From Tribonema minus (Eukaryota > Sar > Xanthophyceae > Tribonematales > Tribonemataceae), in assembly GCA_017506865.1 (NCBI GenBank), contig JAFCMP010000014.1:62001-126000 (forward strand): DNA of 64,000 bases, in the 5' to 3' direction. The notes beneath the pieces were generated by a model. The model was not told the DNA's origin, did no database searches, and saw only the letters and a program-made list of their open reading frames with translations. A program made the position numbers and the translations under genes. Shown piece after piece: positions 46,301 through 57,645 of the stretch (positions are counted from its first letter, which is position 1; every line of letters starts with the position of its first letter).

Positions 46301-49300
46301 TGTAATGCAAGCTGCTACTTCGCCCTGAACGCCCAAAGAACACTTCACACTCTTTCAGGCCTGCTCTCCCCAATCCCCCCCCCCCCCCCCTCGCTCACCA
46401 CTGCAGTGCCGCAACGCTCAGCTCCCCCCCCCCTCCCCCTGCCCCGCATGCCCCGCTGCTTCCGTGCTCAGGCGGAGGAGCACGTGGTCCCCATCACGCT
46501 GCCGCCTGCGGAGCGCGCCATCTACCTCGAGCTCGACCACCACCTCCAGGCCATGGACATGAAGTCCAAGAAGACCATCAAGTCGGCCAAGGACGTCGCC
46601 GACGGCGACCGCGAGGCACGCCTGCGCAGCGTCCTCGGCGCGTCCGGCTCCGCGGAGGAGGCGCTGCTGAAGCGCTGCGCGCACTTCGACCTCGAGGACA
46701 ACGCCAAGTCCGCGCAGGTGTGTGCACGGGAGACTGGTCTTGGGGGGGGGGGGGGGCGCCGGTGCTTTGCGAGCCCCTGCCTCCCCCTTTCTGCGCACTT
46801 GGTCGGTCGGTGGCGCCGGCAGCGCGATTGCGCCTCGTTGTGCGCCCCGCGGCAGTGCCCCTCTCGCAGTTCGCCGGCTTGCGGCATGGCAGCATGTCTC
46901 AGCGCGCACACTGTACGGGCATGTGATGGTGCGCATCACCTGACGCACTGTAGCTGCCGCAGCGGCACACGCTCTGAACTGGTAGGCTCCTCGAGCGGTT
47001 TCACCTACCGCCCTTGCAGCAATCTCGCGCTCAACAAACTGGTCGCGCGGCACGCGATTGTAGTGTTCGCGTGCGGCGCGCATCCCCATTGCGCTGCGTG
47101 GCCTCGTCTCGCGCTCGTTGTGGCGCAGCGTCTCGAGCTCACTTTGCGCGTGCCCACTGCTGCGCTCACCGCGCCCCGCGATACTGCAGGCGGCATGCGA
47201 GGCGATCGTTGCGCTGCGCGAGGGGCAGCGCGCCGAGTGCGTCGCGGAGCTGAAGAAGGTGCTGGCGGAGACGTACGCCATGCGCGCCATTGTCGTCAAG
47301 GTGTGTAATGGTGTGGCGTATCGTACTTTGAAGTATCCGGCAGAGCGCGTGACGTTGTGCAGCTGTCATGCAGCTCTGATGTGACGTGACGATGCACAGC
47401 CTCGTCTCTCCGCCGCTCCGTCTGCGTGAAGATGTATGCCGTCCAAGTCGACTTGTGACGACGATGATGTCAGGGACCCAGTGTGCACATGTGCGCGTCT
47501 TGCTGCGTGCAGAGTGCTCTCATCAGCGCTCGTGCTGTCGCGGACAGTTCGTGTGCAGGTGCTACTGGGAGCACGGGGCACCGTCTCAATGTCTAGACGC
47601 TTCTGGTGTGACTTACCCATGTGACCACCAAGATTCACTTGTAAGGCGCATGAGCGCTGTAACAGCAAAAGGTTAGGGTTACGGTTAGGATGAGGGTGAA
47701 GCTAGCAGAAGATCAACGTCACAGGCCATGGTGCATGCTGACTGCTGCAAAGCACTTGTGCACTTTGCAGAGTCTACAGGCTGGACCAATGCATGCCCAT
47801 TGCGCAACCCTCGTGCTGTTGGCGCTTGCATTCGCACAGCCACGCTGGTGCCATCCATTTGACGCTCACTGCTGCTACGCCTTCTGCTATCGCTGCTGCT
47901 GCGTTCGCTTCCGCCGCGCCCGCAGCGTCTCGACAAGCACTACGCCCAGGACAAGGAGGAGCCCCTGAACCGCTGGCACGCGGCGCTGGAGCTCACGGGT
48001 GACGAGGGCTGCGGCGACGCTGACGCGGCCGCCACGCTGCGCAAGATTGCCGCCGAGGGCAAGAAGCTGCACGCCGGCGGCAAGAAGCAGGCCGGCGGCG
48101 ACGGCGACGGCGGCAGCGGGGACGAGGACGGAGGCGCCAAGAAGCCCAAGAAGAAGAAGGTGGGTGTGCGGCATTTCCCAGCCGGTTGCTTGTGATCGTA
48201 CGGTACAGGTGGCGAGCGCTGCACGCGCGCACTTGAGGAGTCATGCCATGCGCTGAGCGCAGCTGCACTGTGATTGTTCACAGTCGCGCGTGTGCGCTTG
48301 GTCAGATATGTTTGCACGCGCCTGTGCGAGCAGCACACTTTTAAGTTAGAAGTCAGATGCACCATGAGCTCCACTTGCCCAGCTATCTTCCCGCGCGCCC
48401 TGAGCGCCTGCAGCAGGGCTCGCGTGTCCCGCGCTCGCACGCGCCGCGCTCATCCCAACCCCCACGACACCCCTCGCATCGTACTGACGCAACCCTGTCT
48501 CTGCGGCGCGCGCGACAGGGCGGCGGCGGCAGCGGCAGCACCAAGTTCGACGACGCCATCGCCGCGGTCGGCGGCATGGGGCCCAGCCACAAGGACTGGG
48601 ACGTGTGCGTCAAGGCCGTCAAGCTCGCGCTGCGCGAGCACGTGCACACGCTGCGGCGCCTCGAGCGCGAGCTCGTGGGGCGCGAGCGCTCGCTGCGCTA
48701 CTTCCGCGCGGTGCGCGACCTGCAGCAGGGCGCGCCGGCCGCGCGCGACATCTGCTGCCCTGCGTGCGCGCGCCGCCCCGTCCCCGCCGCCGACGCCGCC
48801 GTGCTCTCGTGCTGCGGGCACGTCGGCTGCGGCGCGTGCCTCGCGGCGCGCGCCGACCGCCAGGAGTGCCCGGTGCACGGCTGCAACGCGCCGGCGCGCG
48901 CGGCGAGCGTCATCGCCGCGCGCGTGCTCGGCGCGGACGACAGCGTCGGCGGCAGCAGCGGCGGCGCGAGCGCGCACCGCGCCGGCGGCAAGTACGGCAG
49001 CAAGCTGACGGCGGTCATCGAGAAGATCAGGGGCATCCCGGAGGGCGACCGCGTGCTGGTGTTCGTGCAGTTCCCGGACCTCATGCAGTGCGTTGCGGAG
49101 GCGCTGCAGGACGCTGACATCGCGGCACTGCAGCTGCGCGGCAGGTGCGTGCGTGTGCGCGGCGCGCGCGGCAGCGCTCTTTCGCTGCGCTGATCGACGT
49201 GTGCGGGCCAGGCAGTCAGCGTTCAACAGGGGCTTGCTGAGTTTGCAACCAGAGTGCATGTAATGAGATGCCCTGAGCCGCTGAGGAAGAACGCTTGCGA

Positions 49301-50571
49301 GCTTAAGCATGAGAAGAGCGCCACTTTTGTCGTGCCAACATGGAAGTATTGATATTGTAACATGAACGCCCATGCGCAAGCACAAAATGGCAGCGGATTG
49401 TTGCGGTGTGGCGCTTGCTGTCTGCACGATGTGAAGTCGGATGGGTCGATGACGGCCTCACGGAGCTGCGTTGCCCACGCCGCCAGCATCTGTCGCATCT
49501 GAATGCACTGCGCGCCTACTGCCCCTCACCACACGGCGTGTGGCTGATGCCCCCTCCTCCCCTCCCCCCCCCCCCCCATCGCCTGGCAAATTGCAGCGTG
49601 CACCAGAAGACGGCGGCGCTCGAGGTGCTGCAGAAGGAGGCCCCCGAGAAGGGGGACGCGCGCGTGCTGCTGCTCAACCTCAAGGACGAGAGCGCTAGCG
49701 GCGCCAACCTGACGACCGCGAACCACGCCATCTTTGTGCACCCGCTGCTGGCGGCGTCGCAGCAGGAGTACACGGCGTGCGAGACGCAGGTGCGCGGCCG
49801 CTGAGCGCTGACGGCGAGCTTGCGTACGCTACCTGCATGTCCGCATCTCTATTTAATTAATATTTGTGGTGAATGTTCCGTGTCACAACTCAAACACAAG
49901 AGTGCGGTTTCCATACATGTGCAGCATTGTGTCGGCGCTGGTCTCACAGACAGGGATCATGCAGGCTAGCGGCTGTATGTGAAACACGCCTCTGTCCAAT
50001 GCGGTAGCCTGGTCCTGCCGTCTGACACCTTGCCCAGTATCAGTACACTAAGATGGCATACAGGGCTGCTGCTGCCAAGAACTCTGAATATGCAGCAATT
50101 GAGCAGTGCACCATGGTGTGCAGGTAAGGGGCAGGCGCGGCGTGCAGTGCGTCAAAAAAAGGAGGACACACGTCATCCACCTGTCCGAATGCCACGACTC
50201 AGCCAACTCACATAGCAGTGCATCACCGAGTTACTTCTTGAAGTTTGCAGTGCGATGCTCATGCCCCGTCTCATCTCACATGTGCTCCGCCGCTGCCTGC
50301 TTCGCGCCGCAGGCGATCGGGCGCATCCGGCGCTATGGCCAGAACAAGACGGTGTTCATCTGGCGCTACCTCGCCGCGGACACCATTGACACCACCATCT
50401 ATGAGGATCGCACGCGCAAGTGAGTGTAACAATGGTGTGCTGATGTATGTAGCAAGCACTGGTTTGTTGCTGCTGCGGAGCTTCGGTGTGCTTTTTCTGC
50501 GGAGCGCTGATGTATACTTTCAAGTACATGCTGGATCTGAGCGCCATGTGCTGCTGCTGCAGAGCGCTGGT

Positions 50572-50618
<47 letters not shown>

Positions 50619-51178
50619 GAGCGCTGATGCACTGCTGATTTTGGCATGTGCCAGCAGCTCAAGCATTGGAATCAGGCCAAACGCCGACCATTACCGTCAT
50701 GCACATGGCATTTGTGCTGCCTCTCTAATCATGCAATGTGTGAGAGTGTGTATTAAGTAGGTTGGCAAGAGGTGCCGTAGCTTTCTATGGAGTGCGAGCA
50801 CTGCTGCTCCAAGCACAGCACAGGCAGGAAATGCTCGCCTGCAGTCTCAACGCCTGATGCAGCCCTTTATTCCCTTGACACCAGAGTTCCGCATGCACAT
50901 ATTTCAGTCTGCTGCATATGCCTTTTGGCACCATTGAACCGCAAAGCAGAGTCCGTTGACACGCCCCCTCAAATCGTGCTAAACATTCGATTGCATGCCG
51001 TCACATTGACTGCACGTGCCATGAGCAGCGCTGACGTGCCGTATCGTGCGACGCGTCTGTGCGCCGCAGGTGGGACGACGGCATGAAGTCCGCGCTGGAG
51101 GCGACCGCCACCGTGACGGACGCCATGGACGTCGACAGCGCTGACGCCGCCGCCCGCGACGCCAGCCCCATCGCTTAG
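28392..51178 (+). CDS. DNMT5: DNMT5-type DNA cytosine-5 methyltransferase with SNF2 helicase
   Basis: Twenty-six exons join without a frame break to 2,880 residues: 28392-28574, 28874-29053, 30101-30377, 31063-31178, 31886-31954, 32305-32586, 33020-33214, 33838-34005, 34959-35018, 35414-35704, 36084-36230, 36843-37068, 37641-37861, 38301-38561, 39206-40417, 41093-41164, 41566-42663, 43319-45145, 45802-45933, 46472-46717, 47190-47300, 47926-48159, 48519-49144, 49597-49789, 50313-50419, 51070-51178. An acidic Ser-rich N-terminus is followed by methyltransferase motifs: CSGTESP (I, 212-218), GTSCVDYSN (IV, Cys299), ENV (VI, 340), TRTRGY (VIII, about 376) and GNAMTTTVVG (X, 586). A Cys/His module lies at 687-713. 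The SNF2 helicase has QVGYGKT (Lys1545), VVDEF (Asp2236), LSGTP, a RING at about 2615-2660, and AIGRIRRYGQ (2810). DNMT5 proteins maintain CpG methylation using ATP, in the nucleus. No chromodomain was seen. Basic Ala/Lys linkers fill exon 15 and exon 18. Confidence 0.94.
34835..34875 (+). repeat. Ghost copy of DNMT5 exon 9 start
   Basis: The GCAG acceptor and about the first 40 bases of exon 9 (34959-34999) occur 124 bp upstream with two or three differences (GACAGGGTGCTGGACCTGAT in both). Using the upstream acceptor would shift the frame, so the downstream copy, which keeps the frame and continues to LLRLAKKGQ, is the real exon. Confidence 0.8.
37267..37302 (+). repeat. Interstitial telomere-like TTAGGG repeats in DNMT5 intron 12
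   Basis: GTTAGGGTTAGGGTTAGGAG followed by GGTTAGGAG: two perfect TTAGGG units in a run plus degenerate ones. Weaker traces occur at 9778-9790, 27020-27090 and 47671-47690. Confidence 0.75.
50552..50624 (+). repeat. CTG trinucleotide tract in DNMT5 intron 25
   Basis: About a dozen CTG units with one CTA interruption, flanked by GAGCGCTG words that repeat at 50506, 50564 and 50621. Unstable simple repeat; not coding. Confidence 0.85.
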
Positions 51179-51828
51179 AGCGCGTACGCACGGGGGCTGG
51201 CGTCAACTGCCATACCAGTCCCTCTGCACATGCCATTCATATGCAGGCCAAATCTGTGGTGGGAAACGTTTCCCCTAGGGGCGCGGTGGCAACACGAGCG
51301 GCAACGTACCGTAGTGAGCAGATCGGCTTGCATCTGAGCGACGGAGACCGCGGGCGTGTCTTTTGAAGTTCCGTATTGAAATTGGGGCATGGCCGGCGGC
51401 GTTTTGAGCTTTGGCGGGGTATGTGCGACAGCCGATTCACATGCATGTCGCTTTCAGCATTGCAGTTAGCACACCCGAAGGCCTGGCGCATCCCTTTATT
51501 GGGCCTTTGCTGGTCTGGCGGGCACATCTTTGAGCATAGCAAAGTCTCGGCTCACGGCCAGAGCACGACGTGATTTGGGTACATCTGTGTTGGATCAATA
51601 GCATACACTATCATCACAAGAGCTGCGCAGCTGCGCCTTGGACGCGCCTTGCTCTTTGGTGCAGTGCTTGTACTCGTGCGCTTGCCGTATGTCAGCCTCT
51701 TGTCAGGTTGGCTGCCGGTTGAGGGTATCCATCCGACTCCCACTGTGCGCAAATTGTGAACATGGCATCATGCAAACCCGCATCCTAGGGTATGAGTCAT
51801 ACATGTTGCTTGTAATCTGATTCAGACC
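51179..51828. other. Downstream of DNMT5, no gene seen
   Basis: No frame with recognisable content. TGTAA, the usual green-algal polyadenylation word, occurs at about 51810, more than 600 bases after the stop. Whether it serves this gene is unclear. Confidence 0.35.
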
Positions 51829-51973
51829 ATGATTTATGTAGATTCTGTATGATAAGCTGTGACATCCATCATCTGGGCCTTTTTGCGCCCTCAGCGAGAA
51901 GTGATATATTGCAGAAAAGACTTGGTGCATAATGAGCTTTTTCGCGCCTGAGCGAGAATTTTAAACAAAAGTA
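51829..51973 (+). mobile_element. Two 3'-end stubs of the retroelement family
   Basis: 51829-51907 aligns with the retroelement 3' end (TGTAGATTC...CATCATCTGGGC...GCGCCCTCAGCGAGAA). 51932-51973 is a second, shorter stub (GAGCTTTTTCGCGCCTGAGCGA...) that ends in an A-rich stretch followed by GTACGTG. Confidence 0.75.
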
Positions 51974-52860
51974 CGTGTGCTCCTGCGTCCATGCACAACA
52001 GTCGTGACAATGCCAGCACCAAAATTCTGCTTTGAAATGTGTACAGTGACTGAGTCGGAACAAACTATCGTACCCTCGCTAGGCAATGTAATACGAGCAC
52101 GCTTCAACAGGTGCAGGCGACCGTTGCACTATGCAGCCCACTTTAAGGTGAAGGACACCCGCGCAGCCAACTTGAAGAGACCCACCCACAGGCACAGTCA
52201 ACCGCACTGCACCATCTGTATCACTGGGGCTGCTGCACTTGAGAGTCTGAGCCAAAGCAACCAACCGACAGTTGCAACGCTACAACTACTTGGTTGAACG
52301 TTGCTGCCTGCTTCATTCACCGCACAGCTGATCTTGTCAACAGGTACCGATACGCGTCGCGTCGACAACATCTGGGCGCACAATGGGCGATCATACTAGT
52401 AGCCAGCCTGAGAGGCTGCCAAATTCAATCAAGACGACGGTTGATGGCATGTGCACACATATTGCCAGCAATGAGTGTGCAAGCACGCTTGGCTAAAGTC
52501 CACATTGTCATGATGCCACAATTTGTCACAAACAGAGCCTCGCATCATCAACATGAACTTTGACCATAGCATGCAATTCTTGGGGGAAGGACAAATGCAT
52601 TAAAATACATCTATACCAAGCCCTCTCCGTCTCCTGACAGCATGTTCCGTGATTGCTACATACCATCTGGTCGAACTTGCCATGTGCAGAACCTCGTTGA
52701 ACTCAGTCTGGTCCTAAGATCTCTTTGGAAGGCAAGCATTGAAATGTGGTGCGCATGCCTCCCTTTGGGATCTTGCCTGCCAGCGTGTTGCCATGCAAAG
52801 GCTTGCATGTGACAAAACTGCGCCTAAATTTGTCCATGTTGCCTCAGCTGCCTGCGTTGG
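51974..52860. other. Spacer with no recognised gene
   Basis: Lower GC than the DNMT5 region; short frames only, none with motifs or paired splice sites. Confidence 0.35.
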
Positions 52861-54719
52861 TTAGTCGTTCGCGCCCGTGCTGCTGCTGGGGGTGGTGCCC
52901 GCCGGCGGTGTTGGCGCAGTCGCAGCGCAACAAAGTGTGCCCTCCGGGCAAGACTTGATGATAGTCTGTAAAGTGGACTCTGTTTGCTGCGGCAGCAACT
53001 GCTTCAGCCTGTCCAAGGCAAGCAGCATGCACTGATCGGCGGGTTTGCAGACGGCAAAACTGGAGCTCAGCTCGAAAAGAGTTGGCAGTACGCCTTCCGC
53101 CAAGCAGGTATTGGGGTCGTTTCCAAAAATCTGGAGAAACCGTTTGCGCTCGATCATCCCTGCACAGAAATGTGTTGACATCGAGGTGACAAGAGGGACA
53201 ACACAAAGTTCAACACGAGATGCAAGACTAGGTTGGCAACACTGCGTCTAGCTGGAAGTTACAACTGGGCTATCATCACAATGGCCCATTGCCGCGACTG
53301 CAGCATCACAGTGGCTTCTGCAATCGACTACAGAATACTATCTGCAACTTGAACACGAACGATATACCCTGTTACACTGGCGGTCGCTGCAGGCCAACTT
53401 TTGGAACGCGCAAGGACACAGCACCGTGACTCGCAGTCAAATTCTCCGAGATTCTCTGCTGGTGATCCGGAGTCCATCATGATCGGCAAGCACTGCATGC
53501 TGTATGTCGGAGCATCCGCTGAGTCGACATTATATTATTTTTACAAAATTCCGAGCATCAGCATTAGTATACTATAGTATGTGGCACAGTCACTGAGCAT
53601 TGCACACTGTGGCATGTGACACACTGACAGAGTGAGTCAGCCTCTAGGGCAACTGTTACACAGGCTGAGAGCTGCACCCTAACAGTACTTTTTGTTAATT
53701 CTCGCTCAGGGCGCGAAAACGCCCAGATGAATGGTATCTAAGCTTGCTGTACGGAATCTACATGTCGTGTGACAGTCTGAAACTGTCTCTCAATACTGGT
53801 ACTTCTAGCATGTACCTCAATTACTCATCCAGCTCAGACACGTGTAGGCGCAATGCCATGAGTTACTAATTGTGTCTTAGACTTCATCTTGTAGAAGAAT
53901 ATCATAAACTTCTCCTGGACCAGGTGAGATGGCCCCAAGTTTTAAACGAAGAACGCTATCACCAAATTGCGGTTGATGAAGTTATTGCCTATTTGATGCA
54001 TATGGATTGCTGCTCGAGCTACTAGTAGTAGTAGTTGGCAGAGCATGAGGTGCTGAGTGCACTGACCTGTTTGACATGCATGCAGCAACTTGATTATATA
54101 TCGCAATGATCCAAAAAACATCATACAACTTCAAGTCAACCACATCAGGCAAGGGCAACTCTTGGGCTTCAAAGTTTAAAAGCAGGTACTGTAGTACTCG
54201 GTCTACTACAGCTGGCAGACTTGAGTTAGCCAATGCATCAACGTGTCACTGAAGTAGACTCCGTGCAACAGTGTTTCATTGGGGGATTTCTGCCTCAACG
54301 AACTAAAACTTTCAAGTCTACGAGTACTACCACATCAGCACAGTCAACAGGCAGGCTGAGCTCCAGGCCGAGAGCCTGAGGCAGTGCAGTGCATCAGCAT
54401 CTCTGAGCGTTGCAACCACTACAGCGGGCTCAGTGGCTCAAGCATTGTCACCTATATTCGAAGTATTTGATCAGAATCTGACGCAAAGATTAGCTCGTGA
54501 TCAGACACGACATTCGTGCAGCACATCGCTGCAAGCCGGGAGCAGCCTCGTGGAGAGAGCACTATGATAATATCAAAGGGTATCGGGCGCGCAGTGACGC
54601 GCTTCGATTATTTGCAGTTGATGTTGGTACTCACCAGATAGGGGCGGGGTGCCAGCGTTGACGACACTGATCAGCAGCGCGACGGCGACGGACAGCGTAC
54701 TGAACATGGGGGCACGCAT
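52861..54719 (-). CDS. Candidate small secreted Cys-containing protein (two-exon model)
   Basis: Exon 1 (54719-54635) starts ATG and encodes a signal-peptide-like MRAPMFSTLSVAVALLIS with a small-residue cleavage region (VVNAG), then donor GTGAGT in phase 1. A terminal exon at 53159-52861 follows acceptor TGTGCAG, fits phase 1, and ends in TAA. Together they give 127 residues with six cysteines in the second exon and a Thr/Pro/Ser-rich tail. The intron of about 1.5 kb contains a retroelement stub and another open - strand stretch (54233-54069) with donor GTCAGT that does not fit this phase. It may belong to an alternative model. No family is recognised. Confidence 0.4.
53685..53800 (-). mobile_element. 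3'-end stub of the retroelement family
   Basis: On the - strand the stretch reads through GATTCCGTACAGCAAGCTT, ATTCATCTGGGCG, TTTTCGCGCCCTGAGCGAGAATTAACAAAAA and then GTAC. It is closest to the tail of the truncated copy at 23435-23548. Confidence 0.8.
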
Positions 54720-55687
54720 GTTGTTCGCTTGAGAGTCTTGGAAGTGGCGAGCTGCCCGTTGAGAGAGTGGGTGAGTGAGATTTCAACATCCAGGCGAGGG
54801 GTGCCGGGCGGCGATGCAAACCTGTCGTAAGGCTTTCAGCTCGGCGATATTCAAGTCGAAACGTGCGCTGTAAGCCCGCGTGCCCGCAGATGACTCTACG
54901 ATACATATATGTATACCCTAAGTATGCCCGCGCTTTCGTGTTATGGTCCGCCCGGCACGTGGACCATGCTGGCCAAGCTTCGCCTCCCGCTGCCGCACCT
55001 GGAACACAGCTGCAAGCGGGCCCGTACTTGAAGTTGTGGACGACTTCAAAGGTGACTCACGGGTTCTCTACTGCGTGACGTATGCATTGTGACTTCATTC
55101 AAGATGCTTGTCAAATTTAGAATGGCAGCAGTAGAGGATTAAACTTCGCATGGTACATGCAGTATATGGAGTGGAGCCGGGTGGCCTTGATGAGTGGTCT
55201 GCAAGAAGTGGGGTCGGGGTGAGCCTTTGCTTAGCTATACGTTCTTTCTCAAAGCGTCAGTGCCTGGTGCCCAGTGCCTCCCACATCTTATCATCTTGAC
55301 ATCCGGGTCCACATCAATAGCCAATACCCAGTGCAGGCCCCTTCCGGTGACCTTGGCCTGCATTATATTCTTATTGGGATGGGGTCGGTGGGTGGCCTTC
55401 ATGCTGGTTTGTCTGTGAGGCGGGAGATGATAAATGATCATGTAGCTTTGCAGGGTGTTCCTTGTTATGCGTGTGGGACAGTCGCCCTTGCAGGTGCTAT
55501 GAAGTGGGTGATGTGGGGGGCGGGGTGTGGCGTGCAAGCTTTGCATACTACGTTTAAGAGTGACAATAAGGCCAACGACCATACAGCGGCGCAGTCCTTA
55601 GCCCCGAGTGGAATCAGATGAAAGTGCAGTATTATCGTGAGGACCAATGCTAAATTTAAAAACGTACCTACTTCGAAATATGTTACA
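54720..55687. other. Spacer with one unassigned open frame
   Basis: A - strand frame at 55235-55582 (containing KVTGRGLHWVLAIDVDPDV) and an overlapping + strand frame (55274-55621) are open. Neither has a recognisable motif. Nothing else is seen. Confidence 0.3.
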
Positions 55688-55798
55688 GTACTTTTTCAAT
55701 TGTCGCCCAGGGTGCGAAAAAGCCCAATGATTGATATCAAAGCTTGTAGTACAGAATCTACATCTCATGTGACAATCTAAAAATATCTCAATGGGTAG
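55688..55798 (-). mobile_element. 3'-end stub of the retroelement family
   Basis: On the - strand: GTAGATTCTGTACTACAAGC, ATCATTGGGC, TTTTTCGCACCC, GACAATTGAAAAA and then GTAC. The stem-loop core is slightly mutated, so this copy is older than the others. Confidence 0.75.
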
Positions 55799-56229
55799 GC
55801 ATTGTTGTGCTTTGAGACACATGTTCACACTGCCAGCCGCACGCAGGATAACAAAAAAGGAGGAAGGTCGATTTCCGACACCCGTGCCGCCATGCACGCC
55901 GCATCACTGCCGCTGCCGCCGCGGGGTGTAGCCAGCGCCAGCACCACCAGCATCAGCCCTGGGAGGGGTCTCGGGAGCTCGACCCATGCTGCAAACGCAA
56001 ACGTGAATGTATCCAGTGTTCTATTGCGAAGGGGAGCTTGGCCGAGGTTGCAGAGGCAAAAGGAGTAAAAGAAGGGATCTCATAAGAATGAGCGAAAAAC
56101 GAGAGTTGCTGCAGCGGCATTAGCAGGCAGGCGCTGCCTGAAGCTGCCTAGGCTGGTGAATTGAGAGAGCTCAATTGCCGAGGTGCAGGAAGGTCAACTC
56201 AAGCCGTGGTGCGTGGCAAATTCAAGAGC

Positions 56230-56323
56230 ATGAAGGGGTGGAACAAGCGGGGGCCTGGGGACTTGAAAGCGCAGATGGCGCTGGCGAGGGGCAAGCAGCT
56301 GCCCGACCTCCCCTCAGCTACCC

Positions 56324-56357
<34 letters not shown>

Positions 56358-57580
56358 TGCGCATGCGGCGGCAGCTGCGTCGGTGCCTGCGACTGACCCT
56401 GCGCCCGACGCGGCGGTGGAGGCGGCGGCGGCGCGACGCGCGGAGCCGGCTCTTGCCGCAGGACCCTCGAGCCTGATCTGCACGGTGTGCGGCACGCCCA
56501 TGCTGTCTGAGCACATGCTCAGCATCCACCACGCCTTCGCCGCCAGCCTCGCGTTTGACGACATCTGCCCCGCCCACGCTGCGCGCGCGCCCATACTCGA
56601 CGCCCTCGCCGTCGATGCTCAGGCCGTCACGGCGCGCGCCGCGGCGGTGGCAGCAGTGGCAGCAGCAGCAGCAGCTTCAGCGGCGGCGGCGGCAGCAGCG
56701 GCAGCAGCAGCAGCAGCTCCACCGGCGGCGGCAGCGGCAGCAGCGGCGGCAGCGGCAGCAGCGGCGGCAGCGGCGGCAGCGGCACTACCAGCAGCAGCAG
56801 CAGCAGCAGCAGCCGCTGCCGCTGCCGCTGCCGCTGCCGCCGCCGCTGCGCCCCCACAGGACGGCGACGTCGGCGACGCGCAGCAGGGCGCCGCCCTGAT
56901 GGAGGCTGAGCAGGGCATCAGGGAGAGGGCGAGGGTGGAGATCGCTGAGGAGGACATCTGGTTCGAGGAGATGATTGAGGACCAGCTGCCCCGGGGGGTG
57001 CCCGCCGCCGCAGCTGCCAGCATCAGCGGCGCGTGCCTGCGCACGCCGCAGCAGCAGCGCGCCGCCAGCGAGCAGCGCGAGATGGTGGTGGTGCGGAAGC
57101 TGCGCGACACTCGCATGCGCGTCGGCACTCGCCGCATGTCCTCTGTGGTGCGGGAGCTGACGGCGGCGGTGCAGGAGTTGGTTGTCAACGCGGCGGCGGC
57201 GGCACCTGCGAGCGGCGCTGCCGCTGCGGCAGCAGCACCTGCTCAGCCCCAGCCAGCGGCGCGGGCCGGCGCACTGGAGCAGCTGCTGGCGGCGGCGGCT
57301 GCTGCAGCGCAGCCCGGCGGCGCCGTGGCCCCCCTTGCGCAGCTGCTGGTGGACTGCGACCTGACCGCAGTGGCGCGCAGCCAGCTACTCTACAACGGCC
57401 TCATCAAGGGCCCCCGCGTGCTCTCAGCTCTGCTCGCGGAGGCGCAGGGCCATGGGGCTGGGCGCGCGGTTCAAAGTGCCCGTGGCAGCCCCTCCGCAGC
57501 CGCAGCAGCAGCAGCAGCAGGCTCCGCAGCCGCAGCAGCAGCAGCAGGCGCAGCAGCAGCAGGCGCAGCAGCACCACCAC

Positions 57581-57612
<32 letters not shown>

Positions 57613-57645
57613 CCTCCCTTTCACCACCGTCTTCGTGCGTAACTC
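56230..57645 (+). CDS. ORF1 next to the unknown acid-tailed gene: Ala-rich protein with a zinc-finger-like motif
   Basis: The frame is open from 56161, with its first ATG at 56230. It encodes a basic start (MKGWNKRGPGDLKAQ), a Gly run, then CTVCGTPMLSEHMLSIHH (56482-56535), a C-x2-C...H...H arrangement compatible with one C2H2 finger. A poly-Ala stretch of about 90 residues follows, then a charged segment (EIAEEDIWFEEMIEDQLP) and a helical RMSSVVRELTAAVQELV. The last 60 or so codons overlap ORF2 in another frame and are only Ala from a CAG-repeat tract, so they are probably not real. The product may be the N-terminal half of the ORF2 protein, joined by a frameshift or a missed splice. Unknown family. 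Confidence 0.45.
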
